From: an uncultured Eubacteriales bacterium
GTDB lineage: Bacteria; Bacillota; Clostridia; Oscillospirales; Acutalibacteraceae
Direction of reading: 5' to 3'
Length of the DNA: 14,059 nt
Assembly: GCA_948823415.1 (NCBI GenBank)
Contig: CAQKRU010000023.1
Location: 1 to 14,059, forward strand
Both the position numbers and the translations under genes were made by a program. The notes below the pieces were generated by a model. It saw only the letters and a program-made list of their open reading frames with translations. It had not been told where the DNA came from and ran no database searches. Below, one piece after another: positions 7,520 to 14,059 of the stretch (position 1 is its first letter; each line of letters opens with the position of its first letter).

Positions 7520-7552
7520 GAGTATACTCTTTTTTTGATGCCGGAGCAAGAA
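7520..7552 (-). promoter_or_regulatory. Possible promoter of the phosphohexomutase gene, with a 10-bp palindrome over the -10 box
   Basis: On the minus strand TTGCTC, a 17-bp spacer and TATACT form a moderate sigma-A-like promoter. The -10 box sits inside the perfect palindrome GAGTATACTC (7520-7529), which could be an operator or chance. A TATAAT also occurs right before the ribosome binding site (near 7471), but is too close to it to make a useful leader. Confidence 0.4.
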
Positions 7553-7601
7553 TTTTTTGGAGCTGCGGCGAAAAACTGTGTGCCAAAAAGTAAAAAAGTA
7601 C

Positions 7602-7630
7602 TTGCAAAAAGTTTTTGAGGGTGGTATAAT
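7602..7630 (+). promoter_or_regulatory. Sigma-A promoter of the tRNA-Ala pair
   Basis: TTGCAA (7602-7607), 17-bp spacer, TATAAT (7625-7630). The start of transcription would be near 7637, about 38 bases before the first tRNA. No other promoter separates the two tRNA genes or the following protein gene. Confidence 0.8.
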
Positions 7631-7674
7631 GTGAAATGTTCTGAGAGATTATTTTTAAATTTGATATAAATTGT

Positions 7675-7750
<76 letters not shown>

Positions 7751-7771
7751 TATCGTTAAAGTTAAATACAT

Positions 7772-7847
7772 GGGGGTATAGCTCAGCTGGGAGAGCACCT
7801 GCTTTGCAAGCAGGGGGTCAGCGGTTCGATCCCGCTTACCTCCACCA
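7772..7847 (+). tRNA. tRNA-Ala (anticodon UGC)
   Basis: A 76-nt cloverleaf with encoded CCA, 21 bases after the first tRNA. Anticodon stem CCTGC/GCAGG encloses TTTGCAA, giving anticodon UGC. Acceptor stem GGGGGTA/TACCTCC again has G3-U70. Outside the anticodon arm it is almost identical to its neighbour, so the pair probably arose by duplication. Confidence 0.98.
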
Positions 7848-7883
7848 TGAAAAAAGTAGTTACATATATTGAGGAATTAAAAA

Positions 7884-8288
7884 GTGGATTGGATAAAAAT
7901 AAATACACAAGAAGATATAGATAATTTATTGGAAAAGTTTAACGGATTCCACGATAGTTGCTTGGTATCTTTAAGTTATGTTAGTGGATCATATTTAGAC
8001 AAAACGGACTTTTCAATGGTACCTTTTAATATTAAGAGGACTTTGAAGGTTGAGTTTCAATCACAGTTTGAAGAACCATGTTCTTCTATAGAAATGAAGT
8101 TCGATAAATTAATAAAGTTGAATTTAGAACCAATTGTGCCTCGTTATACTTGTGATATTTTGGAAGCAACAATAAAGAAAATAGATAATTATTTTTGTTG
8201 GGTAGACACACCATCCAATTTTGATATTAATGACCCACCAGAAGGAACCTGGATTATTTGCGAAGATATGTATTGGAGAGAAATATAA
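7884..8288 (+). CDS. Hypothetical A+T-rich protein downstream of tRNA-Ala
   Basis: A 134-residue soluble, acidic protein with no signal peptide or membrane helix. I do not recognise it with certainty. It opens with WIKINTQEDIDNLLEKF and FHDSCLVSLSYVSG, has a beta-rich middle (RTLKVEFQSQF, IEMKFDKLIKL) and ends with WIICEDMYW. This loosely recalls small orphan or immunity-type proteins found scattered in Clostridia and Bacteroidetes, but no toxin gene is next to it. Start: GTG 7884 with GAGGA 8 bases upstream. It begins only 36 bases after tRNA-Ala(UGC) with no terminator and no room for a full promoter outside the tRNA, so it is probably transcribed together with the tRNAs. Codons are visibly more A/T-ending than in the flanking housekeeping genes, which suggests recent acquisition. 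Confidence 0.75.
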   Translation: MDWIKINTQEDIDNLLEKFNGFHDSCLVSLSYVSGSYLDKTDFSMVPFNIKRTLKVEFQSQFEEPCSSIEMKFDKLIKLNLEPIVPRYTCDILEATIKKIDNYFCWVDTPSNFDINDPPEGTWIICEDMYWREI

Positions 8289-8420
8289 AATTTTAGCAAG
8301 GTAAAATAATATCATAACTTTTGACAAAAATCGAGTTGGATACCAGTAAAAACGATTTTGAAGTTATTATTAAAAATCTTTAATTTACACAAATTGACTT
8401 GTGAAAAATTCATAATAATT

Positions 8421-8461
8421 AAAAAGGCCTTCTATGATAAAGTCAAAGTACCATAGAAGGC
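8421..8461 (-). terminator. Perfect 10-bp hairpin with T-tract on the minus strand
   Basis: GCCTTCTATG (8427-8436) and CATAGAAGGC (8452-8461) pair without mismatch around a 15-base loop. On the minus strand the stem runs into CCTTTTTAATT (T5 at 8421-8425), as in an intrinsic terminator. On the plus strand the tail is poor in T. No minus-strand gene ends here, so it either terminates an unannotated minus-strand transcript or is an orphan structure. Confidence 0.55.
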
Positions 8462-8484
8462 TTAAAATTGTGCCGCCAAAATTA

Positions 8485-8545
8485 AACGTTAGCTATAAAG
8501 GCAAAATATGCTTCTTTTGAAAGCTAACTGTTATTTTCTTTTTAA
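8485..8545 (+). repeat. Long inverted repeat / hairpin upstream of spoIIID
   Basis: GTTAGCT (8488-8494) pairs with AGCTAAC (8522-8528), extended outward by AAC/GTT with one bulged T, and inward by AAAG/CTTT and GCA/TGC around a 5-base loop. A T-rich stretch (8531-8543) follows on the plus strand, so it could act as a terminator for transcripts coming from the tRNA and orphan gene before spoIIID. Read on the minus strand it could be the 5' domain of a small RNA ending at the hairpin 8427-8461. The whole 8289-8606 gap contains no gene that I can support. Confidence 0.5.
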
Positions 8546-8548
8546 AAC

Positions 8549-8575
8549 ATAATTGTAAAGCCTCTCACATATAAA
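8549..8575 (+). promoter_or_regulatory. Candidate sigma-E promoter of spoIIID
   Basis: ATAATT (8549-8554) resembles the sigma-E -35 core ATATT, and after 13 bases CATATAAA (8568-8575) resembles the -10 consensus CATACAAT. In Bacillus subtilis spoIIID is read by sigma-E RNA polymerase in the mother cell; the position, about 32-39 bases before the GTG start, is suitable. The matches are partial. Confidence 0.45.
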
Positions 8576-8606
8576 TGATTAACAACAAATGTGGGAGGAA
8601 TACTAT

Positions 8607-8885
8607 GTGAAAGGAGCCGTAGAGGAGCGCGCCGTGAAAGTCGGTGAACATATTTTGAACAATAAAGCTACAGTCCGAAGCGCGGCGCAAAAATTTGGAG
8701 TTAGCAAGTCTACTGTACATAAAGACGTGTCGGAGCGATTAAAACACATAAATCCGAGTTTATATAAAGAGATAAAAATCGTACTGGAGTTAAACAAGTC
8801 TCAGCGGCATATCAGGGGGGGCCTTGCGACCAAAAATAAATATCTAAACAAAAAGCTAAAAAAAGATTTATCAAAAAACATATAA
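8607..8885 (+). CDS. spoIIID: Sporulation transcription regulator SpoIIID
   Basis: A 92-residue DNA-binding protein of the mother cell that activates and represses many sigma-E genes and helps turn on sigma-K. The helix-turn-helix FGVSKSTVHKDVSERL (about residues 30-45) is almost identical to the B. subtilis protein, as are INPSLYKEI (48-56) and HIRGGLATKNKY (68-79), followed by a lysine-rich tail that contacts DNA in the known protein. Start: GTG 8607 has GGGAGG 8 bases upstream and gives the family length (B. subtilis 93). An in-frame ATG at 8589 would include the ribosome binding site in the coding sequence and add six residues; an out-of-frame ATG at 8605 runs straight into TGA. It stands alone with its own terminator; its usual neighbours (mreB-like, spoIIQ) are absent. 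Confidence 0.97.
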   Translation: MKGAVEERAVKVGEHILNNKATVRSAAQKFGVSKSTVHKDVSERLKHINPSLYKEIKIVLELNKSQRHIRGGLATKNKYLNKKLKKDLSKNI

Positions 8886-8892
8886 AAATTAT

Positions 8893-8926
8893 GGAGCTGC
8901 TAAATTTCTAACAGCTCCGTTTTTTT
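8893..8926 (+). terminator. spoIIID terminator, shared with the convergent gene
   Basis: GGAGCTG (8893-8899) and CAGCTCC (8912-8918) form a perfect 7-bp G+C-rich stem with a 12-base loop, followed by G and seven T. It lies 8 bases after the spoIIID stop and 6 bases beyond the stop of the convergent carboxypeptidase; on the minus strand it is followed by ATAATTTTTATA, so it is probably bidirectional. Confidence 0.9.
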
Positions 8927-8931
8927 GCGTT

Positions 8932-10263
8932 TTATTTATATCGTTTGCCGATTTTCATTCTTTTTCTGCGCGGACGTTTGTTATATGATTTGACCAGAAA
9001 TATATAGGCAATAATCAAAACAATCAGCGCTACAATGGCAATTTTGAACCAGACCGAGCCAACAATATTGACGATGCATTTAATTAGATATAGAACAATA
9101 TTTCTGTCGATATCCTCAGCGGCGACCAAATCCACGCGAGCTAATTCTCTGTTTGCGTAAGATAGCACCGCCGTGCCGAGCTTTTGGCCAACCTTAATTG
9201 GTGCGTCAACCGACTCGGATTTTTTTATTTTGATATCGATGCTGCTTGTGTTCACGTTTTTGGGTAGCAGCACAGAGTAATCATCGGCGGGGTGGAGCAA
9301 AGTTGAATCTTTATTTGTCGCGAGTTTAACCTTTATTTCGGACAAGGGATCCTTCTTTTTTAAAATCGGCTTTAGCTCCAAGTTTGTAAACGCCCATCTA
9401 TAAATGGACTTCGAATCGAGCATTGCGTAATTATCAGTAATTTTGTTGCCGGCAGCATTTTTAATCGGGGCCCCCATTGCAACACAAAGGTAAGAATATC
9501 CATTGTAGGCGGCAGAAGAAACCAAGCAATATCCGCCTTCGTCGGTGTGACCGGTTTTTATTCCTCTTGCGTATCGATAATAATATTTTCCGCCGCGGGC
9601 TTGGTCTATCATGCTGTTAGTTGTAACGAGCGGATATTTATCCTGCCCCAAAACATACGAAGTAGAGAGGCAACAAATCTCCATAAATCCCGGCAAATTC
9701 ATAGCGTACCTCGTCATTGTGGCGATATCTATCGCGGTAGAGTAATGGTCGTCATCGTGAAAGCCATGCGGATTAACAAAATGCGTTCCACTGCAGCCCA
9801 ATTCGGCAGCCTTATTATTCATCATGTCTACAAATGTGCGCACATCGCCGCCAACGTAATCTGCCAGCACCAATGCCGCATCGTTGGCGGATTTTATCAT
9901 TAAGCAATGCAGCAGCTGGGTTACCGACAAAACATCGTCTGCTTTAATGCCCGAAACCGAGCTCCCCGTGCCCAACAAGCTATTTAAAAGTTCCTTTTTT
10001 AGCGTTATTTTGGTGTTGTCAAAATCCTTAATATTCTCGGCAACTATGATATACGTCATTATTTTGGTAAGGGAGGCGGGGTACATTTTTTTGTCGCCGT
10101 TCTTGTTGTAAACCTCAACCCCGTTATCCAAATTATAAAGATACAAGGCCTCGCAGGATGGGGTAAAATCGATGTTGAAATTTGCGGCAGCTTCAAAATT
10201 ATTGTAACCAGAACAAAATAGATGTGTTGCTAAGATGAAGAAACAGACGATTTTTTTAAGCAT
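8932..10263 (-). CDS. D-alanyl-D-alanine carboxypeptidase (DacF/PBP5-like, peptidase S11)
   Basis: Predicted 443-residue exported low-molecular-weight penicillin-binding protein that removes the terminal D-Ala of peptidoglycan stem peptides. Signal peptide at residues 1-26 (KK then a hydrophobic run, ending near EAAA). Catalytic motifs: SLTK (S64, K67) in YPASLTKIM, SAN (125-127) and KTG (236-238) in GIKTGHTDEGG. A beta-rich C-terminal PBP5_C domain spans roughly 305-385. Instead of the amphipathic helix of PBP5 it ends in a true membrane helix (about 404-424) and a strongly basic cytoplasmic tail. ATG at 10263 has AAGGAG 7 bases upstream. The promoter at 10311-10339 looks like sigma-A, which argues for a vegetative rather than the forespore (sigma-F) role of B. 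subtilis DacF. It is monocistronic and divergent from the cation transporter. Confidence 0.94.
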   Translation of the reverse strand: MLKKIVCFFILATHLFCSGYNNFEAAANFNIDFTPSCEALYLYNLDNGVEVYNKNGDKKMYPASLTKIMTYIIVAENIKDFDNTKITLKKELLNSLLGTGSSVSGIKADDVLSVTQLLHCLMIKSANDAALVLADYVGGDVRTFVDMMNNKAAELGCSGTHFVNPHGFHDDDHYSTAIDIATMTRYAMNLPGFMEICCLSTSYVLGQDKYPLVTTNSMIDQARGGKYYYRYARGIKTGHTDEGGYCLVSSAAYNGYSYLCVAMGAPIKNAAGNKITDNYAMLDSKSIYRWAFTNLELKPILKKKDPLSEIKVKLATNKDSTLLHPADDYSVLLPKNVNTSSIDIKIKKSESVDAPIKVGQKLGTAVLSYANRELARVDLVAAEDIDRNIVLYLIKCIVNIVGSVWFKIAIVALIVLIIAYIFLVKSYNKRPRRKRMKIGKRYK

Positions 10264-10310
10264 GGAAATTCTCCTTGTAATGTGTTATCATATAGTCCAG
10301 CGATGAATAT

Positions 10311-10339
10311 ATTTTACATTATCTTTTTTGAATTTTCAA
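10311..10339 (-). promoter_or_regulatory. Sigma-A promoter of the carboxypeptidase gene
   Basis: On the minus strand: TTGAAA (10334-10339), 17-bp spacer, TAAAAT (10311-10316). It predicts a leader of about 40 nt. The rest of the 195-base divergent space up to 10458 is A+T-rich; I see no convincing promoter for the plus-strand transporter, only weak TATTAT/TATTAA boxes near 10378-10386. Confidence 0.7.
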
Positions 10340-10458
10340 ACAGCGCATTTTACGCCCCTTTTGCATATATTGAGAGTATTATATTAACTAAAATTGGCAA
10401 AAAATAGAGCTAAACTAGAACGAGAACATTGTGTTTACACAGATATGGAGTGAAGGGT

Positions 10459-11331
10459 TTGGATAAGGCAGAGGCTAGAAAAGTTATTTATAAAGTTAGC
10501 ATCAATACTATGATTATAAACTTTTTGCTAACGGCGGCTAAGTTAGCTGCGGGGATATTTGGAAATTCGATTGCTTTGGTTTCGGATGCTATACATTCGG
10601 CTTCGGACGTTTTGAGCACTATAGTTGTGATGCTTGGGGCTGGGCTCTCTAACAAAAAGCCAGATGAAAAACATCCGTACGGCCACGAAAAGTTTGAATG
10701 CATTGCTGCGATTGTGCTAGCGTTGATGCTTTTTGGCACGGCGGCGACTATTGGATTTTATGGCGTTAAAAGTATTTTTTGCGGAGATATTGTTATTCCG
10801 GACAAGATAACAGTATTTGCGGCGGTTTTGTCGATAGTTGTGAAGGAGTGGATGTATCGATACACTAAAAACGCTGCCGATAAAATAAATTCTACCTCGC
10901 TATATGCCGACGCGTGGCACCATCGGTCGGATGCGTTGTCTTCAATTGGCTCACTGATCGGCGTTGTTGGCGCTATGTGCGGGCTGCCGGTTTTGGACCC
11001 GATTGCTTCGTTTGTGATTTGCGCCATAATTATAAAGGTTGCTTACAATATTTTGCGCACGTCTATTGCTCAGATTATAGATTCTGCCGCGCCGGAGGAA
11101 GTTGAACAAAAAATCCGGGAGATAATTTTAAATTGCAAAGATATACGGGGAATAGACATGCTAAAAACCCGGCTTTTTGGGAGCCGAATATATGTTGACA
11201 TAGAGGTAAAAATAGATAAAGAAATGAGCTTTGAGGCTGTCCATGAGCTTACTCACGTGCTGCATGACGACATTGAGCGCGCAAATACTTCGATAAAACA
11301 CGTTATGATTCACGCTAATCCGACAGGCTAA
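10459..11331 (+). CDS. Cation diffusion facilitator (CDF) metal efflux transporter
   Basis: A 290-residue inner-membrane transporter that exports divalent metals (usually Zn, also Mn, Fe or Co) against protons and works as a dimer. The six-helix core covers about residues 10-195. The metal site is formed by HSASD in helix 2 (H46-x3-D50) and HHRSD in helix 5 (H154-x3-D158). HPYGHEKFE (72-80) follows helix 2. The C-terminal cytoplasmic dimerisation domain (about 200-290) ends in HVLHDDIER and HVMIHANP, with the His residues expected there. HD/HD ligands suggest Zn, but specificity cannot be fixed. Start: I chose TTG 10459, 8 bases after GGAG; GTG 10450 overlaps that site, and TTG 10429 lacks one. 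It is the first gene of a same-strand run with yunB and ligA. Confidence 0.93.
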   Translation: MDKAEARKVIYKVSINTMIINFLLTAAKLAAGIFGNSIALVSDAIHSASDVLSTIVVMLGAGLSNKKPDEKHPYGHEKFECIAAIVLALMLFGTAATIGFYGVKSIFCGDIVIPDKITVFAAVLSIVVKEWMYRYTKNAADKINSTSLYADAWHHRSDALSSIGSLIGVVGAMCGLPVLDPIASFVICAIIIKVAYNILRTSIAQIIDSAAPEEVEQKIREIILNCKDIRGIDMLKTRLFGSRIYVDIEVKIDKEMSFEAVHELTHVLHDDIERANTSIKHVMIHANPTG

Positions 11332-11394
11332 TTTTCACCAAACCTCTTGCGTCCAAATATACTGAATTATCCGGTATATATTGGGGGGAGGGTT

Positions 11395-12036
11395 GTGAAA
11401 AAGCCAAAGTACAAGCAAAAAAAATTATCTATTAAACTAAAACTTGCAATAATTGTTGTAATTATATCTATTTTAGCTGTTTTGTTTGACAGGCAGATGC
11501 GGCCACTTGTAAAGTCAGTTGTTTTTAATCAGGCGCAGACGGTCTCTACAAAGGTGATTAACCAGGTGGTGGCGGATGAGCTTTCGCGGTTAGATATAGA
11601 TTATTCCGATATAGTTGACATACAAAAAGACGACGATGGTAAAATTTTAGCTATAAGTACTGATATGAAAAAGGTTAATTCGTTAAAATCTTTTATGACT
11701 ATGTCGATACAGGAAAAGCTAAACAGCATGGATATTCCTAAGGTTAAAATTCCTGTTGGGACATTTACTGGCACAGAAATTTTAAATGGTAGAGGCCCAA
11801 AAATCTCGATCGATGTTTCTACTTCTGGCTGTGTGGATGTTGACTTTAAGAGCGAGTTTGTCTCTGCGGGGATAAACCAAACCAAGCATAGGTTGTATCT
11901 GAATGTTAGTACCGAAGTTTTTGCGCTCATCCCGGGGTATCCGGTGGCTACCGTCGTTAGCACCAGCATTTTAATCGCAGAGACCATAATTGTGGGCGAA
12001 GTGCCCGCGCTGTTTGCTGGAAATATTAATAATTGA
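11395..12036 (+). CDS. yunB: Sporulation protein YunB
   Basis: A 213-residue protein with a lysine-rich N-terminus, one membrane helix (about residues 16-32, LAIIVVIISILAVLF) and an extracytoplasmic domain. The signature region GINQTKHRLYLNV (about 158-170), then ALIPGYPVATVVSTSILIAETIIVGEVP (about 175-202), is diagnostic for YunB. In B. subtilis yunB is a sigma-E mother-cell gene whose loss impairs sporulation; molecular role unknown. Start: GTG 11395 follows a very G-rich ribosome binding site with a tight gap of about 3 bases to GGAGG; there is no better start nearby. It lies 63 bases after the transporter gene and 59 bases before ligA. I see no clear sigma-E promoter in front. Confidence 0.92.
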   Translation: MKKPKYKQKKLSIKLKLAIIVVIISILAVLFDRQMRPLVKSVVFNQAQTVSTKVINQVVADELSRLDIDYSDIVDIQKDDDGKILAISTDMKKVNSLKSFMTMSIQEKLNSMDIPKVKIPVGTFTGTEILNGRGPKISIDVSTSGCVDVDFKSEFVSAGINQTKHRLYLNVSTEVFALIPGYPVATVVSTSILIAETIIVGEVPALFAGNINN

Positions 12037-12043
12037 GGCTATA

Positions 12044-12056
12044 CACAAAGTTTGTG
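12044..12056. promoter_or_regulatory. Small dyad upstream of ligA
   Basis: CACAAA-G-TTTGTG is a perfect inverted repeat with a single central base, 40 bases before the ligA start. It overlaps a TATACA box (12042-12047) that might be a weak -10 element. It could be an operator or a chance A+T-rich palindrome. Confidence 0.25.
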
Positions 12057-12095
12057 CAAAAGCAAATATTAAGAAAGCAGGATGTTTAGTATACC

Positions 12096-14059
12096 ATGAA
12101 TTTAATTGACGCAGAAAAGCTAGTGGACGACCTAAAAAAGCAGATAAATTATCATAACAAAAAGTATTACGATGAGGACGCGCCAGAAATAGATGATTAC
12201 GAATATGACATGCTACTGCGGCGGCTCGAAAGTTTGGAGGCACAGTTTCCGCAGCTTTTAACAGAGGATTCGCCCACCCAAAGAGTTGGAGGTTCGGCGT
12301 CGGCCAAGTTTACGCCAGTTGAGCACATTGTTAGGATGGAGAGCTTGCACGATTCTTTTTCTTATGATGAGTTGAGAGATTTTGACAAGCGGGTTAAGGC
12401 CCAAGTGGGAACGGCTGAATATGTGGTTGAGCCGAAGGTTGATGGGCTGTCTGTCTCGGTTGAGTATATTGACGGCGTTCTTGTGCGAGGCTCTACTCGT
12501 GGCGACGGGGCCGTGGGGGAAGACATCACCGAAAATTTAAGGACGATAAAATCTTTGCCAATGCATTTAACCGAGAATGTGCCTTTTATCGAGGTCCGGG
12601 GCGAAGTTTATATGTCGAACGCAAATTTTTTGCATCTTGTAAAAGAGCAGGAATTAACCGGAGAAAAGCCGTTTAAGAATCCAAGAAACGCGGCAGCGGG
12701 CTCATTGCGGCAAAAAAATGCTAGCGTGACAAAAAAAAGAAACCTGGACATCGTGATGTTTAACATTCAGCAGATAAAGGGCAAGGTTTTGGCTGCGCAT
12801 AAGGAATCACTCGACTATTTGCGAAGGTTAGGGTTCGACACACCCGCTATAAGCCAGGCTTTTGGCGACATTGAAGACGTTATTTTGGAGGTTGAGCGGC
12901 TAAGATACGCTGCAAAAGAATTTCCATTTGGCACGGATGGCGCTGTTGTTAAGGTTAACGCGTTTTCTCAGCGAGAAAAACTTGGCAGCACGGCGAAATT
13001 TCCCCGTTGGGCCGAGGCTTTTAAATACCCGCCCGAAGAAAAAGAAACCAAGCTTTTGGGCATAGAGGTGAAAGTTGGCAGAACCGGCGCCCTGACGCCC
13101 ACCGCAGTTTTTGAGCCTATATTGCTAGCTGGGACGACGGTTAGCAGGGCCGTTTTGCACAACGAGGGGCTTATTCGCGAAAAAGACATAAAAATCGGCG
13201 ACACGATCATCGTGCGCAAGGCCGGAGAAATCATTCCGGAAGTTGTCGCAATAAAGCAGCATAACGCAGATTCAACAGACTTTTATATGCCAAAGGTTTG
13301 TCCTTCTTGCGGAGCGAAAGTCGTTAAAGAAGAAGGCGAGGCCGTTTTGAGGTGCACCAACGCGCAATGTCCGGCGCAGCTGCTGAGGCACATGATTCAC
13401 TTTGCCTCAAGGGACGCGATGGACATCGCAGGTCTTGGGCCCGCCGTTTTAGAGCTTTTGGTGGATAGCAACTTGGTGTCGTCAATCGAAGATATTTACA
13501 AATTGCAGAAGGAAGAGCTGGCTTCGCTCAAGCGAATGGGGGAAAAGTCTGCAGAAAATTTGCTGGCGGCTATAGAAAAATCCAAAAGCAATGAGTTTTA
13601 TCGGTTAATTTATGCGCTTGGAATCCGCCACATAGGCAAGGGCGCGGCAAAACTTTTGGCCAAAACTTTTAGCAATATGGAGGAATTATTCTCAGCAACG
13701 GTGGAGGAACTCGCAGCAATAGAGGGATTTGGCGAAATTATGGCGCAAAGCGTGGTTGATTATTTTGCTCTTGAAGAAAATCGAAATTTGATTCGCAATC
13801 TTGAAAAATTGGGCTTAAAAATGAGCGAGGGCAAAATATCGGAAGGAACCGCGTTTGGCGGCAAAACATTTGTTTTAACTGGAACTTTGCCTAATTTGTC
13901 TCGAAATCAGGCGACTGAGATGATCGAACAGCAGGGGGGGAAGATTTCGGGCAGTGTATCGCAAAAAACAGACTTTGTGCTAGCTGGCGAAAATGCCGGA
14001 AGCAAGCTGGAAAAAGCACAAAACCTGGGAGTCAAGGTAATTTCTGAAAACGAATTTTT
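12096..14059 (+). CDS. ligA: NAD-dependent DNA ligase LigA, 3' end beyond the window
   Basis: Joins nicks during replication and repair using NAD. The first 654 codons are visible, and the usual length is about 665, so only the last few residues are missing. Domains in order: Ia with YHNKKYYDEDAPEIDDYEYD (19-38) that binds NMN; the adenylation domain with KVDG (K114 takes the AMP), RGSTRGDGAVGED, IEVRGEVYM and NPRNAAAGSLRQ; OB fold (VKVGRTGALTPTAVFEPI); zinc finger with C402, C405, C420 and C425; helix-hairpin-helix repeats (about 430-575); and a BRCT domain from about residue 585 (GKTFVLTGTL). ATG 12096 is the first start because an in-frame TAG lies 3 codons before it. Its ribosome binding site AGGA is 13 bases away, which is weak. 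The customary upstream pcrA is absent. Confidence 0.98.
   Translation, partial: MNLIDAEKLVDDLKKQINYHNKKYYDEDAPEIDDYEYDMLLRRLESLEAQFPQLLTEDSPTQRVGGSASAKFTPVEHIVRMESLHDSFSYDELRDFDKRVKAQVGTAEYVVEPKVDGLSVSVEYIDGVLVRGSTRGDGAVGEDITENLRTIKSLPMHLTENVPFIEVRGEVYMSNANFLHLVKEQELTGEKPFKNPRNAAAGSLRQKNASVTKKRNLDIVMFNIQQIKGKVLAAHKESLDYLRRLGFDTPAISQAFGDIEDVILEVERLRYAAKEFPFGTDGAVVKVNAFSQREKLGSTAKFPRWAEAFKYPPEEKETKLLGIEVKVGRTGALTPTAVFEPILLAGTTVSRAVLHNEGLIREKDIKIGDTIIVRKAGEIIPEVVAIKQHNADSTDFYMPKVCPSCGAKVVKEEGEAVLRCTNAQCPAQLLRHMIHFASRDAMDIAGLGPAVLELLVDSNLVSSIEDIYKLQKEELASLKRMGEKSAENLLAAIEKSKSNEFYRLIYALGIRHIGKGAAKLLAKTFSNMEELFSATVEELAAIEGFGEIMAQSVVDYFALEENRNLIRNLEKLGLKMSEGKISEGTAFGGKTFVLTGTLPNLSRNQATEMIEQQGGKISGSVSQKTDFVLAGENAGSKLEKAQNLGVKVISENEF

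Noticed and set aside
7847..7924. A 25-codon frame starting at an ATG that overlaps the CCA end of tRNA-Ala(UGC)
   Set aside because: No ribosome binding site can precede it, and it overlaps the better supported orphan gene in another frame.
7848..8590. An integrated element using the tRNA-Ala 3' end as attachment site
   Set aside because: I found no second copy of the tRNA 3' end downstream and no integrase or recombinase gene; only composition hints at transfer.

Overview
The window looks like a core-genome stretch of a low-GC, endospore-forming member of the Clostridia (Firmicutes/Bacillota). Evidence for this is the presence of spoIIID and yunB, a lipobox lipoprotein, sigma-A promoters with near-consensus boxes, AGGAG-type ribosome binding sites, frequent GTG/TTG starts, and protein families (DUF1292, the long M23 endopeptidase, the AspT-type aminotransferase) that are typical of Clostridia. 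The Oscillospiraceae/Ruminococcaceae side of the class is my best guess from family resemblance only.

Layout. 1-476 (+): the 3' part of a small lipoprotein gene, cut by the window edge just before its lipobox. It meets, tail to tail with a 4-base overlap, a PLP-dependent aminotransferase (473-1750, -). Upstream of the aminotransferase promoter lies a terminator and then a structured RNA of about 200 nt on the minus strand (about 1894-2090), which I read as 6S RNA, with a near-perfect extended sigma-A promoter. A DUF1292 gene (2145-2465, -) precedes it. A membrane-anchored M23 endopeptidase diverges from DUF1292 (2634-3704, +). Next comes a large membrane-bound nucleotide-sugar dehydratase of the CapD/WbpM type (3801-5657, +). 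It converges on a phosphohexomutase (5744-7453, -) across a shared hairpin terminator.

Middle region. A strong promoter at 7602-7630 drives two alanine tRNAs (GGC and UGC anticodons), followed with no visible terminator by an A+T-rich orphan gene (7884-8288). The next 318 bases hold no gene but contain two long hairpins and a sigma-E-like promoter, then spoIIID (8607-8885, +) with its terminator, which is shared with the convergent D-Ala-D-Ala carboxypeptidase gene (8932-10263, -).

Right region, all on the plus strand: a cation diffusion facilitator (10459-11331), the sporulation gene yunB (11395-12036) and NAD-dependent DNA ligase ligA (12096 to beyond the window end).

How the genes fit together. 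Several act on the envelope: phosphohexomutase and the CapD-like dehydratase supply and modify sugar precursors for surface glycans, while the M23 endopeptidase and the carboxypeptidase trim peptidoglycan. SpoIIID and YunB belong to the mother-cell programme of sporulation. The rest is housekeeping. I found no prophage, insertion sequence, CRISPR array or defence island. The least explained material is the stretch from the tRNA pair to spoIIID (an orphan gene plus a possible minus-strand small RNA), and that is where I would look first.
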